A stretch of DNA of 7,792 nucleotides from NCBI GenBank assembly GCA_025454095.1, contig JALOPC010000070.1:1-7792 (forward strand), read 5' to 3'. Both the position numbers and the translations under genes were made by a program. Positions 1 through 7,792 of this stretch are shown one piece after another (the first letter of the stretch is position 1; every line of letters starts with the position of its first letter). Source of the DNA: Syntrophales bacterium (GTDB taxonomy: Bacteria; Desulfobacterota; Syntrophia; Syntrophales; UBA2192). The notes under the pieces are model-generated. The model was given only the letters and a program-made list of their open reading frames with translations. It had not been told where the DNA came from and did not search any database.

Positions 1-498
1 TACCGCCGGGAACGTTTGAACTCCTGCGGGAGACGCTCCATGAGGTACACCCGGTTGAAGACGCCGGTCAGGGGATCGCGGATGGACAGGGCGCGGACTG
101 CCTCGTTCGTCAGCCGCAGGGACCGATCGAGGTCGACGATCCGCCGCGCCGCGCCGATGCAGGCCGACAGCTCGGCCGGATCGGCGGGGAGGGGAAGGGT
201 TGCATCCGCCCCGGCCGCAAGCCCCTTCAGGGCCAGGGATTTGCGCTTGCCCCGCGCCAGGATCAGGACGTAGACGTAGGCTGCGGTTCTGCGGGCGCGG
301 ATGGCCCGGCACAGATCGTACCCGTCCATGCCCGCCAGGCGCGCCCCCGCAATCACGATGGCAAACGCCTCCCTCCCCATGGCGGCAAGCCACGGCCGCG
401 ATGCGGCAGTACCCGGCGCCGGCAAGGGCCTTCACGAGAGCCTCGCTGTCGGCGGGATCGTCCACGGCGATCAGAATGGATGGCGCCTGTTCCTTCAT
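1..498 (-). pseudogene. Receiver-GGDEF response regulator (diguanylate cyclase-type), frameshifted; 3' end outside window
   Basis: Probable output protein of the adjacent phosphorelay: a CheY-like receiver followed by a GGDEF domain, the fold that makes cyclic di-GMP. ATG at 498 follows a GGGAAGG Shine-Dalgarno. The first frame reads like receiver strand 1 (ILIAVDDPAD, acidic pair D13-D14) and continues to about 420. From about 380 leftwards homology lies in another frame: IVIAGARLAGMDGYDLC, then AAGADATLPLPADPAEL, a linker helix, and a typical GGDEF entry, IRDPLTGVFNRVYL. The frames differ by one base (net +1 or -2), so the gene is interrupted unless this is a sequencing or assembly error; a G-run at 375-378 is one candidate. 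About 7-8 residues expected between receiver strands 2 and 3 are also missing, which fits a deletion of about 20 or 23 bases. Neither frame has a stop before base 1. The receiver lacks its phosphoacceptor Asp (Gly) and conserved Lys (Leu). The GGDEF active site lies outside the window, so catalysis cannot be judged. Confidence 0.68.
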
Positions 499-510
499 TC
501 GAGCGACCTT

Positions 511-560
511 CCCGGAGTCCGGGTTTCCGCCCCCCGGGGGCTTGCCCCGCGGGGATTCCC
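511..560. repeat. GC-rich palindromes between the HPt and receiver-GGDEF genes
   Basis: The 74-bp gap between the HPt stop (573) and the next ATG (498) is packed with self-complementary GC tracts. These are CCCGGA-G-TCCGGG (511-523), CCCCCGGGGG (531-540) and CCCCGCGGGG (545-554), with a further C-run at 558-563. On the minus-strand transcript they would form strong hairpins just upstream of the GGDEF gene's Shine-Dalgarno. No U-tract follows, so an intrinsic terminator is not indicated. They could limit read-through or translation of the last gene, or be a base-composition effect. Confidence 0.4.
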
Positions 561-572
561 CCCACCCGGTTC

Positions 573-893
573 TCAGTGGTTACCGAGGGCCGCGGAGATC
601 GTGGCGAGCTTCCGCTCGAGTTCCCCGATCGCCTCTTCGGCCCCGTCGAGCTTCTGCGCGCGGGCATCCGCCTCGACGCGCCTGGCGATTTCGTAGATGT
701 CGTTGAACCCCAGGTTTGCCGACGCCCCCTTGAGGGAGTGAGCGGACATGACGACCCCCTGGCAGTTCCGGACCGCGAAGGCATCTCGCAGTTTGTCCAG
801 GTCCGCCACGCCCACGCTGACGAACAGCTCGGCCATTTCCCGAAAGTCCTGCTCGTCGAGCCCGATCGTTTCCGCCATCTCATTGAAGTTCAT
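573..893 (-). CDS. Stand-alone histidine phosphotransfer (HPt) protein
   Basis: A 106-residue single-domain HPt protein. It should shuttle a phosphoryl group from the receiver of a hybrid kinase to that of a response regulator, in the cytoplasm. The signature AHSLKGASANLG places the phosphorylated histidine at residue 52. The preceding helix (FVSVGVADLDKLRDAF) and the following amphipathic helices (IARRVEADARAQKLDGAEEAIGEL is the general region, residues about 69-92) give the usual four-helix bundle. Length is normal for the family and there is no membrane segment. The ATG at 893 has GGAGAG about five bases upstream. It lies 66 bp downstream of the hybrid kinase gene on the same strand and 74 bp upstream of the receiver-GGDEF gene, so kinase, HPt and regulator probably form one operon and one relay. 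The partner assignment is inferred from position. Confidence 0.9.
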   Translation of the reverse strand: MNFNEMAETIGLDEQDFREMAELFVSVGVADLDKLRDAFAVRNCQGVVMSAHSLKGASANLGFNDIYEIARRVEADARAQKLDGAEEAIGELERKLATISAALGNH

Positions 894-932
894 TTGTCTC
901 TCCGGTTTTTTCTCTTGTTCGCCGTTTCCGCT

Positions 933-959
933 CTTCCTGACTTCCCAGCTTCCTGACTT

Positions 960-960
<1 letters not shown>
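933..960. repeat. 12-bp direct repeat in the kinase-HPt gap, touching the kinase stop codon
   Basis: CTTCCTGACTTC occurs at 933-944 and again, identically, at 949-960, separated by CCAG. On the coding (minus) strand this reads GAAGTCAGGAAG twice, and the first copy begins with the G of the kinase's TAG stop (962-960). It is probably a short intergenic repeat unit. It contains AGGA-like sequence but lies too far from the HPt ATG (893) to be its ribosome binding site. Confidence 0.7.
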
Positions 961-3830
<2,870 letters not shown>

Positions 3831-4025
3831 GCAGCTGTCCTGTTTGCGTCGTGCCGGGAGGCGAGACGAACCGCGGGCGTTGCTCTTCCCCCCGCTTGCC
3901 GTACGCACCTCACCGCCAAGAGAACGATGCACGAAGCATACCAGGGAAATGGCGTCGCAGCCGAGCTGTCCCCTTTATCGGATTCCCCTTTTGTGTTAGG
4001 AAGATGGGCGTGGAGGAAACATCGA
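3831..4025. promoter_or_regulatory. Divergent intergenic region between the hybrid kinase and transporter genes
   Basis: These 195 bp separate two divergent start codons and must hold promoters for both the minus-strand phosphorelay genes and the plus-strand transporter operon. The only clear sites are ribosome binding sequences: GGAGG at 4012-4016 for the transporter, and AGGA just upstream of 3830 on the minus strand for the kinase. I found no convincing -35/-10 pair, sigma-54 site or long operator palindrome by eye, so promoter positions are not assigned. Confidence 0.4.
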
Positions 4026-5021
4026 ATGCTCTGGAACATTCTTGCCCGGATCGGCGGTCTTCTCGTCTGGGCGATCCCGGCCATGATGGCGCTCGGGTTT
4101 GCGGCGGGACTCGTCATGGACGCCGCCCCTCTCAAGGGCCTGATCGTGCCCTTCACGTTCCTGATGGTCTACCCCATGATGGTGACCCTGCGGGTGCGCA
4201 AGGTCTTCGAAGGGGGCGACGGGAAGGTGCAGTGGGTCTCGCAGGCGATCAACTTCGGCCTCATCCCCTTCCTGGCCTTCGGGGCGGGCAGGCTCTTCCT
4301 GGCCGATCACCCCTACAGGGTTCTCGGCTTGCTGCTGGCGGGGCTCGTGCCCACGAGCGGGATGACCATTTCCTGGACGGGGTTCGCCAGGGGCAATCTC
4401 GAGGCGGCGGTGAAGATGACCGTCATCGGGCTGACCCTGGGATCGCTCGCCACGCCTTTTTACGTGAAAACCCTCATGGGGGCGCACGTGGAGGTCGATC
4501 TGGCGGGCGTGGCCTCCCAGATCGCGCTCATCGTCTTCCTGCCCATGGCGGCAGGTTATGCGACGCAGCAGGCCCTCGTCCGGCGGTACGGCCGGCAGGT
4601 TTTCCAGTCTGTCTGGGCGCCGCGGTTCCCGGGCCTCTCGACCCTGGGAGTGCTGGGAATCGTCTTCATCGCGCTCGCGCTCAAGGCGAAGGACATCGCG
4701 GCCTCGCCCGGGATGCTCGCGACGCTGCTCGTCCCGCTCGTGATCGTGTACGGGGCCAACTTCTGCCTGAGCACCCTGGTCGGCAAGGCGTTCTTTTCGC
4801 GCGGCGATGCCGTTGCGCTCGTCTACGGCACGGTGATGCGCAATCTCTCCATCGCCCTGGCCGTCGCGATGAACGCCTTCGGGCCCGCGGGTTCCGAGGC
4901 GGCGCTCGTCATCGCCATGGCCTACATTGTCCAGGTGCAATCGGCAGCGTGGTATGTTAAGTTGACGGACCGGATTTTCGGCCCCCCCGCTCCGCCGGCA
5001 GCACCGTCCGGGGCGTCGTGA
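4026..5021 (+). CDS. BASS/SBF-fold transporter (bile acid:sodium symporter / ACR3-like superfamily)
   Basis: A 331-residue integral membrane protein with about nine or ten hydrophobic segments (roughly 5-29, 36-56, 72-92, 97-117, 126-148, 160-180, 203-221, 229-252, 264-285, 289-310) and a short Pro/Ala-rich cytoplasmic tail. Length, helix layout and the late motif MRNLSIALAVAMNAFG match the SBF fold shared by bile acid:sodium symporters and ACR3 arsenite exporters. The segment LVPTSGMTISWTGFARGNL lies where ACR3 proteins carry their conserved Cys, which is absent here. The late VQVQSAAWY has Gln where ACR3 has a Glu. Arsenite export is therefore not supported, though automated annotation may say 'arsenic resistance protein'; the substrate is unknown. 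Start ATG 4026 is set by GGAGG nine bases upstream and gives a normal first helix; longer in-frame starts add polar sequence antisense to the kinase. It leads the likely transporter-maf-yggS operon. Confidence 0.85.
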   Translation: MLWNILARIGGLLVWAIPAMMALGFAAGLVMDAAPLKGLIVPFTFLMVYPMMVTLRVRKVFEGGDGKVQWVSQAINFGLIPFLAFGAGRLFLADHPYRVLGLLLAGLVPTSGMTISWTGFARGNLEAAVKMTVIGLTLGSLATPFYVKTLMGAHVEVDLAGVASQIALIVFLPMAAGYATQQALVRRYGRQVFQSVWAPRFPGLSTLGVLGIVFIALALKAKDIAASPGMLATLLVPLVIVYGANFCLSTLVGKAFFSRGDAVALVYGTVMRNLSIALAVAMNAFGPAGSEAALVIAMAYIVQVQSAAWYVKLTDRIFGPPAPPAAPSGAS

Positions 5022-5068
5022 GGAAATCCGGGGGAATGCAGCATGCAAGAACAGGGGCGACACCGTCC

Positions 5069-5674
5069 ATGAAGACCCCGACACTGATCCTGGCCTCGGC
5101 CTCCCCCCGCCGCAGGGAAATGCTGCGGATGCTCGGCGTGGAGTTCACCGTCCTGCACGGCAACGTGGACGAGAACCCGCTCGCCGGGGAGTCCCCGGAA
5201 ACCTATGCCCTGAGGCTCTCCGAGGCGAAGGCGAGGGCCGTTGCCGCGACGCGGCCCGGACGCTGGGTCCTGGGCGCGGACACGATCGTGACGATCGACG
5301 GCGAGCTGCTGGGCAAGCCGGCCACGCGAGACGAAGCGCGCTGCATGATCCGCAAGTTGAGCGGGCGGGCGCACACGGTCATCACCGCCTTCACCCTGTT
5401 CAACAGCGAACAAGCCGAGCCCATCCGCAGGGCCGTTTCCTCGCAGGTGCTCTTCAAGGAGATCCCCGAGGACGAGCTGGAGTGGTACGTGGCGACCGAC
5501 GAGCCCTACGACAAGGCCGGCGGGTACGCCGTCCAGGGGAAAGCCGCCGTTCTCGTCTCCGAAGTGCACGGGTCCTGGACCAACGTCGTGGGGCTGCCGC
5601 TCTGCGAGGTCGTCGAGGCGCTCAAGGGGCTGGGCCTGGCGGATTTCACAAGGAGAGACGCATGTCCGAGGTAA
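5069..5674 (+). CDS. maf: Maf-family nucleotide pyrophosphatase (dTTP/UTP type)
   Basis: A 201-residue Maf/YhdE-type house-cleaning enzyme. The family hydrolyses non-canonical or pyrimidine nucleoside triphosphates to the monophosphate plus pyrophosphate in the cytoplasm, and is linked to septum control in Bacillus. Visible motifs are LASASPRRREML (residues 8-19, phosphate-binding loop), the catalytic Asp71 in GADTIV, GKPATRDEA, the YDKAGGYAVQG loop (residues 147-157) and NVVGLPL. YDKAGGYAVQG resembles the dTTP/UTP subgroup. ATG 5069 puts the LASASPRR motif four to eight residues from the start, as is usual; AGGGGCG lies about ten bases upstream. Two longer in-frame starts exist: ATG 5036, and a GTG at 5018 that overlaps the transporter's TGA as GTGA, a typical coupling arrangement, but both add non-conserved residues. 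The gene's end overlaps yggS by 13 bp, so the two are probably translated together. Confidence 0.93.
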   Translation: MKTPTLILASASPRRREMLRMLGVEFTVLHGNVDENPLAGESPETYALRLSEAKARAVAATRPGRWVLGADTIVTIDGELLGKPATRDEARCMIRKLSGRAHTVITAFTLFNSEQAEPIRRAVSSQVLFKEIPEDELEWYVATDEPYDKAGGYAVQGKAAVLVSEVHGSWTNVVGLPLCEVVEALKGLGLADFTRRDACPR

Positions 5675-6351
5675 AGGAGAACATCCTCCGGATCCGGGAG
5701 CGGATCGCCGCCGCCGCCGCGCGGGCCGGCCGCGACCCGGCCGGGGTGCGGCTCATGGGCGTCACGAAGACGGTCGGCGACGACCGGATCCTGCAGGCCA
5801 TCGAGGCGGGGATCGACATCATCGGGGAGAACTACGTCCAGGAGGCCAAGCGGAAGATCGAACTGATGGGCAAGGGCGCGGAGTGGCATTTCATCGGCCA
5901 CCTGCAGACCAACAAGGCCAAATACGCGGTGCGCCTCTTCGACATGATCCACTCCGTCAACCGGATGAGCCTCGCCGAGGAACTCAACCGCCGGGCGGCC
6001 GCCGCGGGTGTCGTTCTTCGCGTTCTCATCGAGGTGAACCTGGGGGGCGAGGAATCGAAGAGCGGGGCCCCGCCCGAAGAGGCGGCGGCGCTGATCCGCG
6101 CCGTCGCGCAGATGGCGAACCTATCCATCCGGGGACTCATGACCATGGCGCCCTGGTACGACGACCCGGAAAGGGCACGGCCCTGTTTTGCGGGCCTGCG
6201 CGAGCTGCGGGACCGGATTGCCGCCGAAGCCATCCCGAACGTCGCGATGCGGGAGCTCTCCATGGGGATGACGGACGACTTCGAGGTGGCCGTCGAGGAG
6301 GGCTCCACCATCGTCCGGATCGGACGGGCGATCTTCGGAGAGCGAAAGTAA
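5662..6351 (+). CDS. yggS: YggS/PROSC family pyridoxal 5'-phosphate homeostasis protein
   Basis: A 229-residue single-domain alanine-racemase-fold protein that binds PLP but is not a known enzyme. The family buffers PLP and its loss disturbs B6 and amino-acid pools. PLP-binding Lys36 sits in LMGVTKTV. The other family motifs are present in order: IGENYVQEAK (54-63), WHFIGHLQTNK (75-85), EVNLGGEESKSG (124-135), IRGLMTMAP (156-164), LSMGMTDDFEVAVEEGSTIVRIGRAIFG (split here as SMGMTDDFEVAV at about 200-211 and GSTIVRIGRAIFG at about 214-226). Length is normal. ATG 5662 has AGGAGA five bases upstream, and both lie inside the end of maf, so translation is probably coupled. Gene order maf-yggS implies no shared pathway beyond housekeeping. 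A strong hairpin 15 bp beyond the stop ends the operon. Confidence 0.95.
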   Translation: MSEVKENILRIRERIAAAAARAGRDPAGVRLMGVTKTVGDDRILQAIEAGIDIIGENYVQEAKRKIELMGKGAEWHFIGHLQTNKAKYAVRLFDMIHSVNRMSLAEELNRRAAAAGVVLRVLIEVNLGGEESKSGAPPEEAAALIRAVAQMANLSIRGLMTMAPWYDDPERARPCFAGLRELRDRIAAEAIPNVAMRELSMGMTDDFEVAVEEGSTIVRIGRAIFGERK

Positions 6352-6366
6352 GGAACGATTCATAAA

Positions 6367-6416
6367 AAAATCCCCCTTCATCCCCCTTTTACAAAGGGGG
6401 AAAAGAGGGGGATTTT
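6367..6416. terminator. Nested inverted repeat acting as bidirectional terminator
   Basis: Two stacked stems lie between the convergent yggS and YhaM-like genes. The outer stem pairs AAAATCCCCCT (6367-6377) with AGGGGGATTTT (6406-6416). The inner pairs TCCCCCTTT (6381-6389) with AAAGGGGGA (6393-6401) around a 3-base loop; a small internal loop joins them. The plus-strand transcript gets a T-run at the right foot, and the minus strand an even longer one from the seven A's at 6364-6370, so it can terminate both genes. The CCCCCTT...AAGGGGG unit resembles short mobile or dispersed repeats of many bacterial genomes (from memory, not searched). Confidence 0.85.
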
Positions 6417-6445
6417 CTCGTCTCGTGGCTTGTTGCCCGTTTTTT

Positions 6446-6475
6446 CCTATACCCGAGACCCGAACCCCTATACCC
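6446..6475. repeat. 9-bp direct repeat spanning the stop codon of the YhaM-like gene
   Basis: CCTATACCC occurs at 6446-6454 and 6467-6475, a 21-bp period. On the minus strand each reads GGGTATAGG, and the first copy contains the last Val codon and TAG stop (6470-6468) of the exoribonuclease gene. The spacer (GAGACCCGAACCC) has related CCC-ending trimers, suggesting a degenerate tandem array rather than a protein-binding site. Confidence 0.6.
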
Positions 6476-7424
6476 CGGGCTTTCCCTTGTAGAGGAAGCG
6501 CTCGAAGAACCGGTGGAAGAGGGTCCACTCCGAGTCCTCGGCGCCGGAATTCCCGATGAAATCCCGAAAGGCCATCACCTTGGCGTCGAGGTCGTCGACG
6601 AAGTGGACGATGAGGGCCTCCACGGTTTTGGGCCTCTTGGGGGACCCGAAGTCGAGCTCGCCGTGGTGGGCGAGAACCACGTGCTTGATCTCCAGGGCCA
6701 GGTCAGCCGGGAACCCTTCGATCGACGCGATCTTGCGATCGACCATCTCGACCCCGAGCAGGATGTGCCCCACGAGCCGCCCCGGTGTCGAGTAGTCGAT
6801 GGCCCGGTCGTAGGTGAACTCCTCGATCTTGCCGATATCGTGCAGGATCCCGCCGGCGATCAGCATGTCGCGGTTCGTCGTGGGGTAGTGCCGCGCCAGG
6901 AAATCCAGGATCCGCACCATGGACAGGGTGTGCTCCAGCAGGCCCCCGAGGTAGGCGTGGTGGAACCCCTTCGCGGCGGGCGCCCGCTTGAGCCGCGCAG
7001 CCAGTTCGTCGTCTCCCAGGAACCCCTCCAGGAGCTTTTTCAGCCAGGGGTTCTCCAGGGTGCCCGCGTACCCCGCGAGCTCGGCAAACATCGCCTCCAC
7101 GTCGCCCTTGGTGGCGGGGAAGTAGTCCCAGGGGTCGATCCCGGTCTCCTCGATCTTGCGGATGTCCAGAACGGCCAGCTGTGTGGCATCGCGGTAGCTC
7201 ACGGCGCGGCCCTGCACGGCGACGATGTCGCCCTTGCGAAAAAGCGGGTCGAGGGCCGCCACGTTGTCCCAGACGCGCCCCTCGATGTCCCCCGACCGGT
7301 CGCGCAGCTTCACGCTGAGATAGGGCGCCCCTTTCTGCGAGTAGGCGAGGTTCTTTTCCATGACGAGAAAAGACGCCTTGATCTTCTCGCCCGCCTTGAT
7401 GTCTCTCACGTAGATGGATTTCAT
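6468..7424 (-). CDS. YhaM-like 3'-5' exoribonuclease (OB-fold + HD domain)
   Basis: A 318-residue cytoplasmic protein with an N-terminal OB-fold nucleic-acid-binding domain and a C-terminal metal-dependent HD domain. This is the architecture of Bacillus YhaM (314 aa), a Mn-dependent 3'-5' exoribonuclease that trims RNA and can degrade DNA. The OB fold spans about residues 10-90 (YLSVKLRDRSGDIEGRVWDN, then KGDIVAVQG). The HD domain begins with HHAYLGGLLEHT (His165) and carries the metal motif LHDIGKIEEF (His195, Asp196), AHHGELDFGSPK (His253, His254) and VHFVDDLDAKV (Asp277, Asp278). All metal ligands appear intact. ATG 7424 is chosen because AAGGA lies six bases upstream and the protein then starts directly at the OB fold; an in-frame TTG at 7463 would add 13 residues encoded by a tandem repeat. 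It lies downstream of fdhD on the same strand, 259 bp away across a long palindrome, so it may have its own promoter. Function is inferred from the family. Confidence 0.9.
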   Translation of the reverse strand: MKSIYVRDIKAGEKIKASFLVMEKNLAYSQKGAPYLSVKLRDRSGDIEGRVWDNVAALDPLFRKGDIVAVQGRAVSYRDATQLAVLDIRKIEETGIDPWDYFPATKGDVEAMFAELAGYAGTLENPWLKKLLEGFLGDDELAARLKRAPAAKGFHHAYLGGLLEHTLSMVRILDFLARHYPTTNRDMLIAGGILHDIGKIEEFTYDRAIDYSTPGRLVGHILLGVEMVDRKIASIEGFPADLALEIKHVVLAHHGELDFGSPKRPKTVEALIVHFVDDLDAKVMAFRDFIGNSGAEDSEWTLFHRFFERFLYKGKPGV

Positions 7425-7428
7425 CCGG

Positions 7429-7450
7429 TTCCTTTCCGATTCCTTTCCGA
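7429..7450 (-). promoter_or_regulatory. Duplicated Shine-Dalgarno (perfect 11-bp tandem repeat) before the YhaM-like gene
   Basis: TTCCTTTCCGA occurs twice back to back (7429-7439, 7440-7450). On the minus strand this gives two copies of TCGGAAAGGAA immediately before CCGG-ATG. The proximal AAGGA is at ordinary spacing from ATG 7424; the distal copy lies 11 bases further upstream with no matching start codon. It supports ATG 7424 as the start and is a repeat that could change copy number. Confidence 0.7.
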
Positions 7451-7461
7451 TTTTATTTCCC

Positions 7462-7510
7462 AACGCACGGCCGCTGTCCTTGGATGCGTCCTATACGCTT
7501 TTCGTGCGTT
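7462..7510. repeat. Inverted repeat upstream of the YhaM-like gene
   Basis: AACGCACG (7462-7469) is perfectly complementary to CGTGCGTT (7503-7510) across a 33-base spacer. The spacer contains a second small inverted repeat, GCGT-cctat-ACGC (7486-7498). The arms lie 38-86 bp upstream of ATG 7424, where a promoter or operator would be expected. No clear -35/-10 pair was found, so its role is unassigned. Confidence 0.45.
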
Positions 7511-7519
7511 CGAGTTGCG

Positions 7520-7684
7520 GGGCAGGGTTCTGACTGCGAGTTGAGACATCTTAGGTAACCGCTCTTGGCGAAGCGAAGCGGCCGCAGCGCAAACTGTTTG
7601 AGCCCGAAGGGCGAGTTTTTGCGCCTGCAGCGAAGCAAGCCTTAGAGCGGTCGAAGAGGTCTCATCGCAGGAAGAACTCTGCCC
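7520..7684. repeat. Long imperfect palindrome (about 165 bp), MITE-like or structured intergenic element
   Basis: The two halves are complementary over nearly their whole length. The outer arms GGGCAGGGTTCTGACTGCGA (7520-7539) and 7665-7684 match at 17 of 20 positions. TGAGACATCTT (7542-7552) pairs with AAGAGGTCTCA (7654-7664) at 10 of 11. ACCGCTCT (7558-7565) pairs exactly with AGAGCGGT (7644-7651). The centre has GCAG-CGCAAA-CT facing AGTTTTTGCGCCTGC, capped by GCCC-GAA-GGGC (7602-7612). The right foot touches the fdhD stop codon. No transposase is encoded. It could be a non-autonomous mobile element, a REP-like structured repeat, or the fdhD terminator and mRNA stabiliser. No flanking target-site duplication was evident by eye. 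Confidence 0.75.
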
Positions 7685-7792
7685 TACGGCGAGATATATT
7701 CTTTTCCCGCGTACACGATGAACGTCCCCCCCCGCACGTACCCGACAATCGCGATCCCCAGCGTTTCGGCCAGCGCGACGGCCCGCGAGGTG
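7684..7792 (-). CDS. fdhD: FdhD, formate dehydrogenase accessory sulfurtransferase (C-terminal fragment)
   Basis: Only the last 35 codons are in the window; the gene continues beyond the right edge. The visible residues, SRAVALAETLGIAIVGYVRG followed by GTFIVYAGKEYISP and TAG, match the conserved FdhD C-terminus (typically a helix ending in a Leu-Gly-Ile strand, then VGF/YxRGxxxNxY). FdhD moves sulfur from the cysteine desulfurase IscS to the bis-MGD molybdenum/tungsten cofactor so that formate dehydrogenase becomes active. Its presence suggests a formate-using or formate-making anaerobe. The Asn usual near the end of this motif is replaced (FIVY), which may be lineage variation. The catalytic Cys loop is outside the window. 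The identification rests on a short segment but the pattern is distinctive. Confidence 0.75.
   Translation of the reverse strand, partial: TSRAVALAETLGIAIVGYVRGGTFIVYAGKEYISP

Noticed and set aside
353..883. Minus-strand 176-codon open frame covering HPt and part of the GGDEF gene
   Set aside because: It overlaps the clear HPt protein in another frame and reads as Arg/Ser/Gly-rich noise.
3831..3932. GTG start at 3932 for the hybrid kinase
   Set aside because: The 34 extra residues are Arg/Gly/Ser-rich and non-conserved in appearance, and ATG 3830 has a proper Shine-Dalgarno.
4026..5021. Arsenite efflux function for the SBF-fold transporter
   Set aside because: The ACR3 helix-4 Cys is absent and there are no arsenic genes (arsR, arsC, arsM) next to it.
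3996..5084. Minus-strand 362-codon open frame opposite the transporter
   Set aside because: Antisense shadow rich in Arg, His, Asp and Gly; the plus strand gives a coherent membrane protein with a good ribosome binding site.
6513..7544. Plus-strand 343-codon open frame opposite the exonuclease
   Set aside because: Antisense shadow; the minus strand has intact OB and HD motifs.
7453..7638. 61-codon minus-strand frame in the fdhD-exonuclease gap
   Set aside because: It lies across the inverted repeats, has no recognisable motif, and is best explained by the palindrome.
7542..7664. CRISPR or attachment-site reading of the repeats near fdhD
   Set aside because: The copies are inverted rather than regularly spaced direct repeats, and there is no cas gene, integrase or tRNA nearby.

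Overview
The window is GC-rich and gene-dense, with Shine-Dalgarno-led genes. It looks like chromosomal DNA of an anaerobic Desulfobacterota / deltaproteobacterial lineage (Syntrophobacterales-like is my guess). That rests on a cytosolic multi-PAS hybrid kinase whose first PAS carries a Cys-rich insert, a formate-dehydrogenase maturation gene (fdhD), a YhaM-like OB-HD protein and GC-rich intergenic palindromes. No phage, IS, CRISPR, tRNA or rRNA is visible.

Left block, minus strand (about 3830 down to 1): a phosphorelay module transcribed right to left. It holds a soluble hybrid histidine kinase (PAS-PAS-PAS-HisKA-HATPase-REC-REC, 956 aa), a stand-alone 106-aa HPt protein, and the start of a receiver-GGDEF (diguanylate cyclase-type) response regulator that runs off the left edge. 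The expected route is sensor kinase, internal receiver, HPt, then c-di-GMP regulator. Two of the three receivers look unable to accept phosphate: the kinase REC1 has Ala in place of the Asp, and the GGDEF protein's receiver has Gly and has lost its Lys. The GGDEF gene also has a reading-frame break inside the receiver, with about one helix missing.

Middle block, plus strand (4026 to 6351): an apparent three-gene operon. It encodes a BASS/SBF-fold membrane transporter, a Maf nucleotide pyrophosphatase and a YggS/PROSC-type PLP-homeostasis protein. The last two overlap by 13 bp. A nested inverted repeat (6367-6416) follows and can terminate transcription from both sides.

Right block, minus strand (7792 down to 6468): the C-terminus of FdhD at the right edge, then a long imperfect palindrome (7520-7684), a shorter inverted repeat, and a YhaM-like OB-fold/HD-domain 3'-5' exoribonuclease preceded by a duplicated Shine-Dalgarno.

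I see no wholly new multi-gene system. The most notable points are the phosphorelay with degenerate receivers and a broken output gene, the Cys-bearing PAS domain, the 165-bp palindrome, and the fact that three minus-strand genes in succession have a repeat unit beginning at or spanning their TAG stop codon.
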